Of a stretch of 64,000 bases of DNA, positions 37,860-46,914 are shown in pieces; within the stretch, counting starts at the first letter, position 1, and each line of letters starts with the position of its first letter. The notes below the pieces were generated by a model, which had not been told where the DNA came from, ran no database searches, and worked only from the letters and a program-made list of their open reading frames with translations. Source of the stretch: Halochromatium sp. (lineage in GTDB: Bacteria > Pseudomonadota > Gammaproteobacteria > Chromatiales > Chromatiaceae); assembly GCA_010912705.1 (NCBI GenBank), contig POWB01000010.1, positions 62,001 to 126,000 on the forward strand, written 5' to 3'. The translations under genes were made by a program, and so were the position numbers.

Positions 37860-39200
37860 ATGACTGCGTCTGCCTGTTCCCTAAGCTTTGAACTTGCGCC
37901 TGGCGGGGCCTTACGCGGCGAGCTGACTGTGCCTGGTGATAAGTCCATCTCCCATCGCGCGGTGATGCTCGCAGCCCTAGCTGAGGGTGAGACCGAGATC
38001 GATGGCTTCCTCGAAGGCGCTGATAGTCTGGCGACCCTCGCTGCATTCCGTGCCATGGGGATCGAGGCCGAGGGACCAGATCAAGGCCGACTCCAGGTCA
38101 AAGGGGTCGGCTTGCAGGGGCTGCGGGAGCCAGGGCAGGCGTTAGATCTGGGTAATTCGGGCACTTCGATGCGGCTGTTGTCGGGGCTGCTGGCCGGACA
38201 GCGTTTTGCGAGTACGTTGATCGGCGATGCCTCAGTCTCGCGGCGGCCGATGGGGCGGGTGATCGATCCGCTGACCCAGATGGGGGCGCGGATTAAAGCA
38301 ACGCCGGAAGGACGCGCGCCATTGCGCCTGCTGCCGGCTGAGCAGCTGGTCGGTATCGATTATCAGCTACCGGTGGCCAGTGCTCAGGTGAAATCGAGCC
38401 TGCTGCTGGCCGGGCTCTATGCCCAAGGCGAGACCTGTGTGACCGAGCCGGCGCCGACCCGAGATCATACCGAGCGCATGCTGATGGCCTTTGGCTATCC
38501 GCTCCAGCGCCAGGGCAATCGCGTCTGTCTGCGCGGCGGTGGACGGCTGATCGCAACGCCGATTAGGATTCCAGCCGATATCTCATCGGCAGCCTTCTTT
38601 CTGGTCGGGGCCAGCATCGCCCAGGGCTCGGATCTGACCCTGACCCAGGTCGGTATGAATCCGACCCGGATTGGGGTGATCAATATCTTGCGTCAGATGG
38701 GCGCCGATATCGCCATCGAGCGGCCACGCGAGCTAGGTGGTGAGCCGGTTGCTGATCTGCGCGTCTGTGCCGCACCCTTGCGCGGGATCGCGATCCCGAA
38801 AGCCCAGGTGCCCCTGGCAATCGATGAGTTCCCGGCATTGTTCATTGCCGCCGCCTGTGCCGATGGTGAAACACTGTTGAGCGGTGCGGCGGAGCTGCGG
38901 GTGAAGGAGAGTGATCGTATCCAGGTCATGGCCGATGGTCTGAGCAGGCTGGGCGTTGAGGTCGAGCCGCGCCCGGATGGGATGCTGATCCGGGGGCTCG
39001 GCGCGGCTGGCCTGCTCGGCGGTGGTCGGATTGAGGCCCATGGCGATCATCGCATCGCGATGGCCTTTGCGATCAGCGCGCTGCGGGCGACGGCGCCGAT
39101 CTGGATCAATGATTGCGCCAATGTCGAGACCTCGTTCCCAAATTTTGCTGACCTTGCTGCTGGCGCTGGCTTGCAGATCACCGAGCTGAGAGGCGAGTAA
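37860..39200 (+). CDS. aroA: 3-phosphoshikimate 1-carboxyvinyltransferase (EPSP synthase), class II-like
   Basis: 446 residues from ATG 37860. The open frame continues ~165 codons upstream but only as antisense of the flavoprotein gene and noncoding DNA. The enzyme joins PEP to shikimate-3-phosphate for aromatic amino acids. Motifs used to define class II (CP4-like) enzymes are all present: GDKS, SAQVK, RDHTE and NPTR. The PEP-loop reads NSGTSMRLL, keeping the Gly that CP4 replaces with Ala, but with Leu in place of the class I Pro. So it is closest to the class II type; tolerance to glyphosate cannot be predicted. It is followed 8 bp later by cmk, as in many gammaproteobacteria. Confidence 0.93.
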   Translation: MTASACSLSFELAPGGALRGELTVPGDKSISHRAVMLAALAEGETEIDGFLEGADSLATLAAFRAMGIEAEGPDQGRLQVKGVGLQGLREPGQALDLGNSGTSMRLLSGLLAGQRFASTLIGDASVSRRPMGRVIDPLTQMGARIKATPEGRAPLRLLPAEQLVGIDYQLPVASAQVKSSLLLAGLYAQGETCVTEPAPTRDHTERMLMAFGYPLQRQGNRVCLRGGGRLIATPIRIPADISSAAFFLVGASIAQGSDLTLTQVGMNPTRIGVINILRQMGADIAIERPRELGGEPVADLRVCAAPLRGIAIPKAQVPLAIDEFPALFIAAACADGETLLSGAAELRVKESDRIQVMADGLSRLGVEVEPRPDGMLIRGLGAAGLLGGGRIEAHGDHRIAMAFAISALRATAPIWINDCANVETSFPNFADLAAGAGLQITELRGE

Positions 39201-39207
39201 CGCTGCG

Positions 39208-39933
39208 ATGACTCAAGCGCAACAGTCTATTCAGTCGCTAGGCGCTTGCTCTAGCGCTGGTATCAGTGCTCCAGTGATCACCATCGATGGTCCTTCCGGG
39301 ACCGGTAAGGGCACCATCGCCGGCCTGCTGGCCACGCATCTTGGCTGGCACCTGTTGGACAGCGGTGCGCTCTACCGTACCTTGGCGCTCGCTGCGCGCC
39401 GACAAGGGGTCGATCTTGACGATAACGCCGCGCTAGGTCGCTTGGCGGCGCAGGTTGAGGTGCAGCTTAAAGGCGAGCAGGTGCAGTTGGATGGGGAGGA
39501 CGTCTCGCCGGCCATCCGCACCGCTGAGGCTGGCGCTGATGCCTCTCGGGTAGCGGTTCATCCACAGGTCCGCGCAGCACTGCTCGGCTGGCAGCGGGAT
39601 GCGGCGGTGGCACCGGGGCTGGTTGCCGATGGCCGCGACATGGGATCAAGGGTGTTTCCAGATGCAGTGTTGAAGCTCTATCTCGATGCGAGCCCCGAGG
39701 AGCGTGCTCAGCGTCGATATAAACAGTTGAAGGACAAGGGGATGGATGCTAACCTCCGCGATCTTGTCCAAGCGCTTCGTGTGCGCGACGAGCGTGATCA
39801 GGGACGGGCTGAGAGCCCGCTTCAGGTTCCTGACGGCGGTATCCTCGTCGATTCGACCTCAAAATCGATTGATGAAGTTTTTGCTCAGGTCCTTGATCTG
39901 GCCAGAGCAGCGCTCGCATCCACAGGCGTTTGA
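39208..39933 (+). CDS. cmk: Cytidylate kinase
   Basis: 241 residues. The P-loop IDGPSGTGKGTIAGLLA is near 27-43. NMP-binding features include LLDSGALYRTLALAA and VADGRDMGSRVFPDA, with the LID region DASPEERAQRRYKQL. It phosphorylates CMP and dCMP to diphosphates. The first 20 residues (QAQQSIQSLGACSSAG) are an extension of uncertain reality; a start closer to the core is possible. It follows aroA by 8 bp and precedes rpsA. Confidence 0.93.
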   Translation: MTQAQQSIQSLGACSSAGISAPVITIDGPSGTGKGTIAGLLATHLGWHLLDSGALYRTLALAARRQGVDLDDNAALGRLAAQVEVQLKGEQVQLDGEDVSPAIRTAEAGADASRVAVHPQVRAALLGWQRDAAVAPGLVADGRDMGSRVFPDAVLKLYLDASPEERAQRRYKQLKDKGMDANLRDLVQALRVRDERDQGRAESPLQVPDGGILVDSTSKSIDEVFAQVLDLARAALASTGV

Positions 39934-40142
39934 AACAAGGCCTCGGCTTGGGTCTGGCGATCTCTGCGTTTTCTATGTTACGTCGAGAGCCAAAGGCTGC
40001 ATCCGATCCGTTTAGATCACCCCGGCCGATCGGCAAGCGCCTCGGTCGTTTTGTTTTAACTCAACCCTCCTGCTGATTGCAGACCGCCGATGTGGCAGCT
40101 GATCTCCAGGAGATGGCGTGGGACGCCAGGAACATTCACAGC

Positions 40143-41822
40143 ATGACCGAAAGCTTCGCCGAGCTCTTCGAGGAGAGCCTCTCTAATACTCAGCTCCAGC
40201 TGGGCACCATCGTCACCGGCCAAGTCGTCGCCATTACCGCTGACTCCGTCATCGTTAATGCCGGCCTCAAGTCCGAAGGGATCATCCCGCGCAACCAGTT
40301 CCTCAGCCCCGAAGGTCAGCTCGAAGTCGGCATCGGCGATGATGTCGAGGTCGCGCTGGACGCGGTCGAGGATGGATTCGGTGCCACCCGTCTATCGCGC
40401 GAGAAGGCCAAGCGCTTCGCCGCCTGGGATAAGCTCGAGCGCGCCTTCGATGATGGCGAGACGGTGACCGGCCAGATCAACGGCAAGGTCAAGGGCGGCT
40501 TCACGGTCGAGCTGGGGAGTGTGCGTGCGTTCCTGCCCGGCTCGCTGGTCGATATCCGCCCAGTGCGGGATACCACCTACCTCGAAGGTAAGGATCTCGA
40601 GTTCAAGGTGATCAAGCTCGATCGGCGTCGTAACAACGTCGTCGTCTCACGCCGCGCAGTGGTCGAAGAAGAATACAGCGCCGAGCGCGAGCAACTGCTC
40701 GAGAAGCTCGAAGAGGGACTGGAGCTGACCGGTGTGGTCAAGAACCTCACCGACTACGGTGCCTTCTTGGATCTGGGCGGCATCGACGGCCTGCTGCACA
40801 TCACCGATATGGCCTGGCGTCGGGTCAAGCACCCGTCCGAGGTGGTCGAGATCGGCCAGGAGATCATGGTCAAGGTGCTCAAGTTCGACCGCGAGCGCCA
40901 GCGCGTCTCGCTGGGCTTAAAGCAGATGGGCGAAGATCCTTGGGTCAATATCTCGCGTCGCTATCCGGAGAGCACCCGCGTCTTCGGTAAGGTCACCAAT
41001 ATTGCCGACTACGGCTGCTTCGTCGAGATCGAAGAGGGCGTCGAGGGCTTGGTCCACGTCTCCGAAATGGATTGGACCAACAAGAACGTGCACCCGAGCA
41101 AGGTCGTCAACATGGGCGACGATGTCGAGGTCATGGTGCTGGATATCGACGAGGAGCGTCGCCGCATCTCGCTGGGTATCAAGCAGTGCCAGTCCAACCC
41201 TTGGGACGAGTTTTCGGCGATCCACAAGAAGGGCGATCATGTCGCCGGGCAGATCAAGTCGATCACCGACTTTGGTATCTTCATCGGTCTGGATGGCGGT
41301 ATCGATGGCCTGGTGCATCTCTCCGACATCTCCTGGGATGAGTCGGGCGAGGACGCGCTGCGCAGCTTCAAGAAGGGTGACGAGGTCGAGACCGTGGTGC
41401 TCTCGGTTGATCCGGAGCGCGAGCGCATCTCGCTCGGTATCAAGCAGTTGGATAAAGATCCCTTCTCCAGCTTCGTCGCCGTGCACGAGAAAGGCAGCAT
41501 CGTGACTGGAACCATCACTGAGGTTGACGCTAAAGGCGCCAATATCGATCTTGGCGATGGCGTCGAGGGTTATCTGCGTGCCTCTGAGATCTCGCGCGAT
41601 CGTGTTGAAGATGCGCGTGCGGTGTTGAAGGTCGGTGAGGAAGTCGAGGCCAAGTTCCTCGGTGTCGATCGCAAGAACCGTAGCATCTCGTTGTCGATCA
41701 AGGCCAAGGACATGGCCGATGAGCAGGCCGCGATCAAGGGCTATGCGCGCGAGGCGCAGGCCGGCACGGCAACGCTTGGCGACATCCTCAAGCAGCAGAT
41801 GGAAGAGGCCGCAAAGGATTGA
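40143..41822 (+). CDS. rpsA: 30S ribosomal protein S1
   Basis: 559 residues from ATG 40143, nearly the E. coli length; the frame extends 22 codons upstream without protein-like sequence. Six S1 RNA-binding repeats are visible, e.g. [60 protein letters not shown] and [20 protein letters not shown]. The C-terminus ends [14 protein letters not shown]1 binds mRNA leaders for initiation. It is followed by ihfB, the conserved gene order. The ~200 bp leader upstream could host autoregulation as in E. coli, but I see no specific structure. Confidence 0.96.
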   Translation: MTESFAELFEESLSNTQLQLGTIVTGQVVAITADSVIVNAGLKSEGIIPRNQFLSPEGQLEVGIGDDVEVALDAVEDGFGATRLSREKAKRFAAWDKLERAFDDGETVTGQINGKVKGGFTVELGSVRAFLPGSLVDIRPVRDTTYLEGKDLEFKVIKLDRRRNNVVVSRRAVVEEEYSAEREQLLEKLEEGLELTGVVKNLTDYGAFLDLGGIDGLLHITDMAWRRVKHPSEVVEIGQEIMVKVLKFDRERQRVSLGLKQMGEDPWVNISRRYPESTRVFGKVTNIADYGCFVEIEEGVEGLVHVSEMDWTNKNVHPSKVVNMGDDVEVMVLDIDEERRRISLGIKQCQSNPWDEFSAIHKKGDHVAGQIKSITDFGIFIGLDGGIDGLVHLSDISWDESGEDALRSFKKGDEVETVVLSVDPERERISLGIKQLDKDPFSSFVAVHEKGSIVTGTITEVDAKGANIDLGDGVEGYLRASEISRDRVEDARAVLKVGEEVEAKFLGVDRKNRSISLSIKAKDMADEQAAIKGYAREAQAGTATLGDILKQQMEEAAKD

Positions 41823-41914
41823 GCGGGCTGCAATCGCAGCAGATCAATCATTCCTTGTGATCCCGGGTCCGGCGCACTGCGCTGGGCCTGCATCGCTATT
41901 GCAGGCTAGCCGCT

Positions 41915-42289
41915 ATGATGAAATCCGAGCTCATCGATATTCTCGCGAGGGAGCAAAACCATCTCGCCTATAAGGACGTCGAGCTCGCCGTCCGCTGTAT
42001 CTTAGAACAGATGAGTAGTGCGCTCGCCGCTGGTGAGCGCATCGAGATCCGCGGCTTCGGTAGCTTCTCGCTCCACTTCCGACCACCCCGTGTCGGGCGT
42101 AATCCAAAAACCGGCGATGCCGTTGCCCTCTCCGGCAAGCATGTGCCGCACTTCAAACCGGGTAAAGAGCTCCGCGATCGGGTTAATCAGGCCTATCAGG
42201 ATGAGTTGGCTGGGCTAAGTCGGCCTCGGCTCCGAGACGACGACCAGCGCATTGGGATGCGACGCGAGGCTACCGCAGACGTTGACTAA
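41915..42289 (+). CDS. ihfB: Integration host factor subunit beta
   Basis: 124 residues. The HU/IHF core (~1-95) is clear: [15 protein letters not shown], then [38 protein letters not shown] and [13 protein letters not shown], including the DNA-intercalating Pro loop (NPKTG). A ~28-residue Arg/Asp-rich C-terminal tail is an addition compared with E. coli. IHF bends DNA by ~160 degrees at replication, recombination and promoter sites. It lies directly after rpsA and before a strong terminator. Confidence 0.94.
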   Translation: MMKSELIDILAREQNHLAYKDVELAVRCILEQMSSALAAGERIEIRGFGSFSLHFRPPRVGRNPKTGDAVALSGKHVPHFKPGKELRDRVNQAYQDELAGLSRPRLRDDDQRIGMRREATADVD

Positions 42290-42382
42290 TACTAACATCC
42301 GCCCGAGGCCCCGACTGCATGACAATAGTTTCCAGGCCGGGCTCGCAGCTGGGTGGGGTGTTGGGGATTAGCTGAGGCTGAG

Positions 42383-42414
42383 GGGAAGCACTGCCGATCA
42401 GTGCTTCCCGTTTT
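42383..42414 (+). terminator. Rho-independent terminator after ihfB, shared with glgC
   Basis: A perfect 11-bp stem (GGGAAGCACTG / CAGTGCTTCCC, 42383-42393 and 42399-42409), 5-nt loop, followed by GTTTT. It sits between the convergent ihfB and glgC genes and should stop plus-strand transcription efficiently; on the minus strand no T-run follows. Confidence 0.9.
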
Positions 42415-42419
42415 AGCCT

Positions 42420-43679
42420 TTACTCAGAATAACCGCGGCCTGTGCGCCCGCTCATCATGCGCGCAAAGATATTCGGCTGTCCGGCAGGGAGCACGGTGAC
42501 CCCACCCGCGGAGACCTTGTAACGCTTGGAGTCGACCTCGCGGTCATAGCCGATCACTGCGCCTGGCTCGATGGCATTGTGTCGATCGACGATCACCTTC
42601 TTCAGACGAGCGCCCTTACCGACATGGACATAGTCCATGATGATGCAGTCCTCGAGGACGGCGCCTTCGTCAATCACTGCTTCGCGGCGGATGATCGAGT
42701 TCTTGATCTGGGCGCCATCGTGAATCATGGTGGCGGCACCGAGCAAGGTGTTCTCGATATGCCCGCCAAGCACCCGTGCGACCGGGCCTTGATAGTTGCT
42801 CGAGTAGATCGGCCAGTCTGGATTGAAGGCATCGAAGACTGGCTCGGCGCCGAGGACATCCTTGTGGGCGTTGAAATAGGCGTCGATGCTGCCAACGTCG
42901 CGCCAGTAGACGCGGTCCTCATAGGCGTTGATGCCGGGGATCTCGTTGGTCGCGAAGTCGTAGGCGAACAGCCGATGCTTACTCGCCAACAAGCGCGGTA
43001 GGACGTGCTGGCCAAAATCGGTTTCCCCCGCCTGCTGTGCATCCTGCAATGCCCGCAGCAGCACCTCGGTGCTGAAGATATAGTTGCCCATCGAGGCATA
43101 GGCATTGGTTGGATCATCGGGCATCGGTGATGGGTTGGCCGGCTTCTCCTGGAAGGCCTCGACCCGTCCTTCGCCATCGGCTGCGATGACGCCAAAGCTC
43201 TTGGCGTCTTCTAGCGGTACCGGTAAAGCGGAGATGGTTACATCGGCCTCACGCTCCTTGTGGAAGGCCACCATCTGCGAGACATCCATCCGATAGATGT
43301 GATCGGCGCCGAACACCGCGACTAGGTCGGGGCCATGCTCCTCGATCAGATTGAGGTTTTGGTTGACCGCGTCCGCGGTGCCCTGGAACCAGGATTCGCC
43401 GAGCAGCATCTGTGGTGGCACAACGGTGACGAACTGATCCTTGAGCAAGGGCGAGATGGTCCAGGCCTTGCGCACGTGCTCGATCAGCGACTGCGACTTG
43501 TACTGGACCAGCAGATAGATGGTTCTGATCTGCGAATTGATCATGTTGCTGAGCACAAAGTCGACGATGCGGTAGCGCGAGCCGAAGGGCACCGATGGCT
43601 TTGAGCGGGCAGCGGTTAGCGGTTGCAGGCGTGAGCCTTGGCCACCAGCCATAACAAACGCAATGATTTGATCGGGCAT
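42420..43679 (-). CDS. glgC: Glucose-1-phosphate adenylyltransferase
   Basis: 419 residues. Nucleotidyltransferase motifs: FVMAGGQGSRLQPLTAARSK near the N-terminus, SVPFGSRYRIVDFVLSN, QGTADAVNQNL, FGADHIYRMD (catalytic Asp) and YWRDVGSIDAYF. The C-terminal left-handed beta-helix (~300-419) carries the allosteric sites. The enzyme makes ADP-glucose for glycogen synthesis. glgA/glgB are not adjacent. It is minus-strand and convergent with ihfB. Confidence 0.95.
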   Translation of the reverse strand: MPDQIIAFVMAGGQGSRLQPLTAARSKPSVPFGSRYRIVDFVLSNMINSQIRTIYLLVQYKSQSLIEHVRKAWTISPLLKDQFVTVVPPQMLLGESWFQGTADAVNQNLNLIEEHGPDLVAVFGADHIYRMDVSQMVAFHKEREADVTISALPVPLEDAKSFGVIAADGEGRVEAFQEKPANPSPMPDDPTNAYASMGNYIFSTEVLLRALQDAQQAGETDFGQHVLPRLLASKHRLFAYDFATNEIPGINAYEDRVYWRDVGSIDAYFNAHKDVLGAEPVFDAFNPDWPIYSSNYQGPVARVLGGHIENTLLGAATMIHDGAQIKNSIIRREAVIDEGAVLEDCIIMDYVHVGKGARLKKVIVDRHNAIEPGAVIGYDREVDSKRYKVSAGGVTVLPAGQPNIFARMMSGRTGRGYSE

Positions 43680-43873
43680 GTTTCCTCCGGGCGCTGTGGG
43701 TCGGCAACTGAGAGTCGGTAACAGATCTGCGGGATCGTCCTAGTCAGCGTTGGCCAGGTTGCCCATACTTGGGTACGGCGACCCGCGTCGCGTTACAATG
43801 ACGACTCAGTGTGGTCGTGTTCAATGCCAGCTCTGCCAAAACCCTAGGGGCTAGGATGATCTGACATGCGCCC

Positions 43874-44281
43874 ATGATAAACCCGGAGGCGGTCTTGTTG
43901 TTGCGATCCGACAGCTCAAGTGCGATTGGTTTGGCGCTGTTGCTGGTCACTGGGCTTTGGCTGATGCCCGTTGAGCCTGCAGTCCCGACCCCGGCGCTTA
44001 GCGTTGATGCCTTACTCGCCCTATGCAAGCGGGGTGACGCACAAGCTGGGGTCGGCGTTGAGGCCGCATTCTGTGAGTGGTATCTGCTGCCTTGCGACTG
44101 TAAGCTCAGTCAGCCTGGGCAGCCGCCGCGTTGGTGCTTGCCGGAGTCTGAGCCGCTCGCTTTGGCCCAGGCCCATGACCGGGTCTTGCTCGAGCTTGAG
44201 CGGATTCCAGATCGCGAGCAAGCGGCCACTGAGGCCGTCGAGCGCATCCTCGAGCGATTGTATCCTTGTGCCTGGGACTGA
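43874..44281 (+). CDS. Rap1a/Tai-like secreted protein
   Basis: 135 residues with an N-terminal hydrophobic signal (IGLALLLVTGLWLMP). The mature part has the spacing of Rap1a/Tai immunity-type proteins: DALLALCKR, a second Cys in AAFCEWYLLPC, WCLPESEPLALAQAHDRVLL, and an ending LERLYPCAWD (compare ClP..vt..ql..v...L...P and ..fPC of the family). In type VI secretion these neutralise peptidoglycan-amidase effectors, but the same fold occurs widely outside such systems. No effector or secretion gene is nearby, so the role is unclear. It ends 35 bp before gpmI. Confidence 0.55.
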   Translation: MINPEAVLLLRSDSSSAIGLALLLVTGLWLMPVEPAVPTPALSVDALLALCKRGDAQAGVGVEAAFCEWYLLPCDCKLSQPGQPPRWCLPESEPLALAQAHDRVLLELERIPDREQAATEAVERILERLYPCAWD

Positions 44282-44316
44282 CAGCGGACCAATTTGATCT
44301 GATTCACGGGAAGACA

Positions 44317-45861
44317 ATGGGACAGAGTTTCGAACTGCCGCGCCGTCCGGTGGTACTCATCATTCTGGATGGCTTTGGCACGAATCCGAGCAAGGCCAAC
44401 AATGCCGTTGTGCTTGCTAAGACGCCGAATCTCGATCGGCTATTGGCGAGTAATGCGCACACGGTGCTGCAGGCCTCAGCCCGCGCCGTTGGGCTCCCTG
44501 AGGGCCAGATGGGCAACTCAGAGGTCGGGCACATGACGCTCGGCTCGGGCTGTATTGTGCGCCAAGACCTAGTCTTGATTGATGACGCGATTGCGGATCG
44601 GAGCTTCTTCGATAATCGGGTTCTGCAGGCCGCAGCCCAGCGTGCGGTTGCACTAGGGCGTCCGCTGCATCTCATGGGGCTGGTCTCCGATGGTGGTGTG
44701 CACAGCCATGTTCGGCATCTCAACGCGTTGATCAAGCTCGCCAAATATCAGGGTGCCCGCCCGGTGGTGCAGATGATCACCGACGGTCGTGACACCGCGC
44801 CGCGCTCGGCGTTGAGCTATCTTGCGGCGCTCGATGAAGCGCTTGCAGCGGCCGGTGGCGTGATTGCCAGTGTTGCTGGACGCTATTATGCGATGGATCG
44901 CGACAAACGCTGGGATCGCACCCAGCTGGCGTTTCAAGCCTTTGTGCATGGCAAGGGTCGGCATGCGGAATCGGCGCGTGCCGCTATCGAGCTGGCCTAT
45001 GCCGCTGATGAGGACGATGAGTTCATTCTGCCAACACTGATCCATGGTGGCGAGCCGATTCAGGATGGCGATCCGGTGATCTTCTTCAATTTCCGAAAGG
45101 ATCGCCCGCGGCAGATCGTCTCGGCACTCTACAGTCGCGACTTCGATCAGTTTGATCGCGGTGGCTTCACGGCTGCAGACCTGACCTGCATGATGGAGTA
45201 CGATCCCTGGTTCGGGCTACCCACGGCCTTTACTCATGAGATGCCGCCGGTCGTCCTCGGCGAGGTCTTAAGCGATGCTGAGCTGCCGCAGTTCCATTGC
45301 GCCGAGACCGAGAAGTATGCGCATGTCACCTTCTTTTTCAACGGCGGTCGGAGCGATCCATTTCCGGGAGAAGTGCGTTGTCTGATCCCCTCGCCACAGG
45401 TTGCGACCTACGATCTGCAGCCGGAGATGTCGGCGGCCGAGGTCGCTGATGCGGTGATTGCGGCACTCGAGAGCCAGACCTATGCGTTCATCGTTGTCAA
45501 TTTTGCCAACGGCGATATGGTTGGGCATACCGCTGTTCGCGAGGCCGTGATCAAGGCCGTCGAGACCCTTGATCGCGAGGTTGGGCGCGTCATCGACACT
45601 GCTGCCGCTGAAGGTTATTCGGTGCTGCTGACCGCCGACCATGGCAACTGTGATGAGATGATCGATCCACTGACTGGAGAGCCGCATACCCGGCATACGG
45701 TCTATCCGGTGCCTTGCCTAGTGATCGATGAGGTCGCTTGGCGGCTGCGGATTGGGGCGGGTATCGAGGATGTCGCTCCGACCCTGCTGCAACTGATGGG
45801 GCTGCCGCAGCCAGAGGCCATGCAGGGTAAATCCATCTTGCTGAAGCCGGTGCAGAAGTAG
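44317..45861 (+). CDS. gpmI: 2,3-bisphosphoglycerate-independent phosphoglycerate mutase
   Basis: 514 residues from ATG 44317, preceded by GGGAAG; an upstream in-frame ATG lies inside the preceding gene. Alkaline-phosphatase-fold metal motifs: VVLIILDGFG, the phospho-serine loop MGNSEVGHMTLGSG, SDGGVHSHVRH, ITDGRDTAP, NFRKDRPRQ, NFANGDMVGHT and LTADHGNCDEM. It interconverts 3- and 2-phosphoglycerate using manganese. The neighbourhood is not a glycolytic cluster. Confidence 0.95.
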   Translation: MGQSFELPRRPVVLIILDGFGTNPSKANNAVVLAKTPNLDRLLASNAHTVLQASARAVGLPEGQMGNSEVGHMTLGSGCIVRQDLVLIDDAIADRSFFDNRVLQAAAQRAVALGRPLHLMGLVSDGGVHSHVRHLNALIKLAKYQGARPVVQMITDGRDTAPRSALSYLAALDEALAAAGGVIASVAGRYYAMDRDKRWDRTQLAFQAFVHGKGRHAESARAAIELAYAADEDDEFILPTLIHGGEPIQDGDPVIFFNFRKDRPRQIVSALYSRDFDQFDRGGFTAADLTCMMEYDPWFGLPTAFTHEMPPVVLGEVLSDAELPQFHCAETEKYAHVTFFFNGGRSDPFPGEVRCLIPSPQVATYDLQPEMSAAEVADAVIAALESQTYAFIVVNFANGDMVGHTAVREAVIKAVETLDREVGRVIDTAAAEGYSVLLTADHGNCDEMIDPLTGEPHTRHTVYPVPCLVIDEVAWRLRIGAGIEDVAPTLLQLMGLPQPEAMQGKSILLKPVQK

Positions 45862-45937
45862 CGGTGGTGATTGCATCGCTGCCGGTGGTGCCGTTTATCC
45901 CTTGTCTTGTGCCCCTGCTTGAGCCCTTGCTGAGCCT

Positions 45938-46777
45938 ATGCAACAGTACCTCGAACTGCTCCGTGATGTGATCGATAATGGTCGTGATCGATCCGATCGC
46001 ACCGGTGTTGGGACACGCTCGGTATTCGGGCGCCAGGTCCGCTTTGATCTCAGCGCTGGCTTTCCGCTGGTTACGACCAAGCGCATCCATCTCAAGAGCC
46101 TGATTGCTGAGCTGCTCTGGTTCCTCTCTGGCTCTACCGATAATCGCGACCTGAATGCCCAGGGGGTGAGCATCTGGGATGAATGGGCCGCCGAGGATGG
46201 TGCGCTTGGGCCGATCTATGGCGCTCAATGGCGCCGTTGGCCAACGCCTGATGGCGGCTCGATTGACCAGATTAGCCAAGTGCTAGAGACGATCAAGCAG
46301 GACCCGGATTCCCGCCGCCTGCTGGTCACAGCCTGGAATCCGGCTGTGCTGCCGGTCTCGGATCGGTCTCCGCGTGAGAATGCCGCCGCAGGATACATGG
46401 CGCTCGCGCCCTGTCACTGTCTATTCCAGTTTTATGTCCAGGATGGGCAGCTGTCTTGCCAGCTCTATCAACGCAGCGCTGATTTGTTTCTTGGTGTGCC
46501 CTTTAATATCGCCAGTTATGCCTTGCTCACACAGATGATGGCCGAGCAGGCTGATCTCGGTGTCGGCGAACTGGTACATACCTTTGGGGATCTGCACCTT
46601 TACCGTAATCATCTGACCGACGAGATCGTGTACGAGCAGCTGCGGCGTGAGCCAAGGCCGCTGCCGCGCTTGCGCATCCTACGGCGACCGGCGAGCCTAT
46701 TCGAGTACCGGCTCGCGGACTTCAGCGTCGAGGACTATGACCCGCATCCTTCGATTCCTGCGCCGATTGCGGTCTGA
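45938..46777 (+). CDS. thyA: Thymidylate synthase
   Basis: 279 residues. Methylates dUMP to dTMP with methylene-tetrahydrofolate. Key motifs: [43 protein letters not shown], the active-site Cys in [33 protein letters not shown] and [12 protein letters not shown]. An unusual ~12-residue insertion ([12 protein letters not shown]) precedes the catalytic Cys loop. The usual partner folA is not in the window. It is 76 bp after gpmI. Confidence 0.95.
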   Translation: MQQYLELLRDVIDNGRDRSDRTGVGTRSVFGRQVRFDLSAGFPLVTTKRIHLKSLIAELLWFLSGSTDNRDLNAQGVSIWDEWAAEDGALGPIYGAQWRRWPTPDGGSIDQISQVLETIKQDPDSRRLLVTAWNPAVLPVSDRSPRENAAAGYMALAPCHCLFQFYVQDGQLSCQLYQRSADLFLGVPFNIASYALLTQMMAEQADLGVGELVHTFGDLHLYRNHLTDEIVYEQLRREPRPLPRLRILRRPASLFEYRLADFSVEDYDPHPSIPAPIAV

Positions 46778-46799
46778 GACAGCCTGCTTTTTCTCCTGA

Positions 46800-46880
46800 A
46801 ACCAATAAACCACAAATGATGTAGATTGGTGGGCGCCTCTTGAAGCCTCAGCGTTAATCTGCGCCATCTGCGGCTCAATT
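46800..46880. repeat. Intergenic region with dispersed ATCTGCG repeat
   Basis: Between thyA and sohB the stretch TTAATCTGCGCCATCTGCGG (46855-46874) resembles the 17580-17620 copy. Nothing else is recognised in this gap. Confidence 0.45.
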
Positions 46881-46914
46881 GCTCTTTTCCGGATACCGAA
46901 TCCGCATGACCCTC

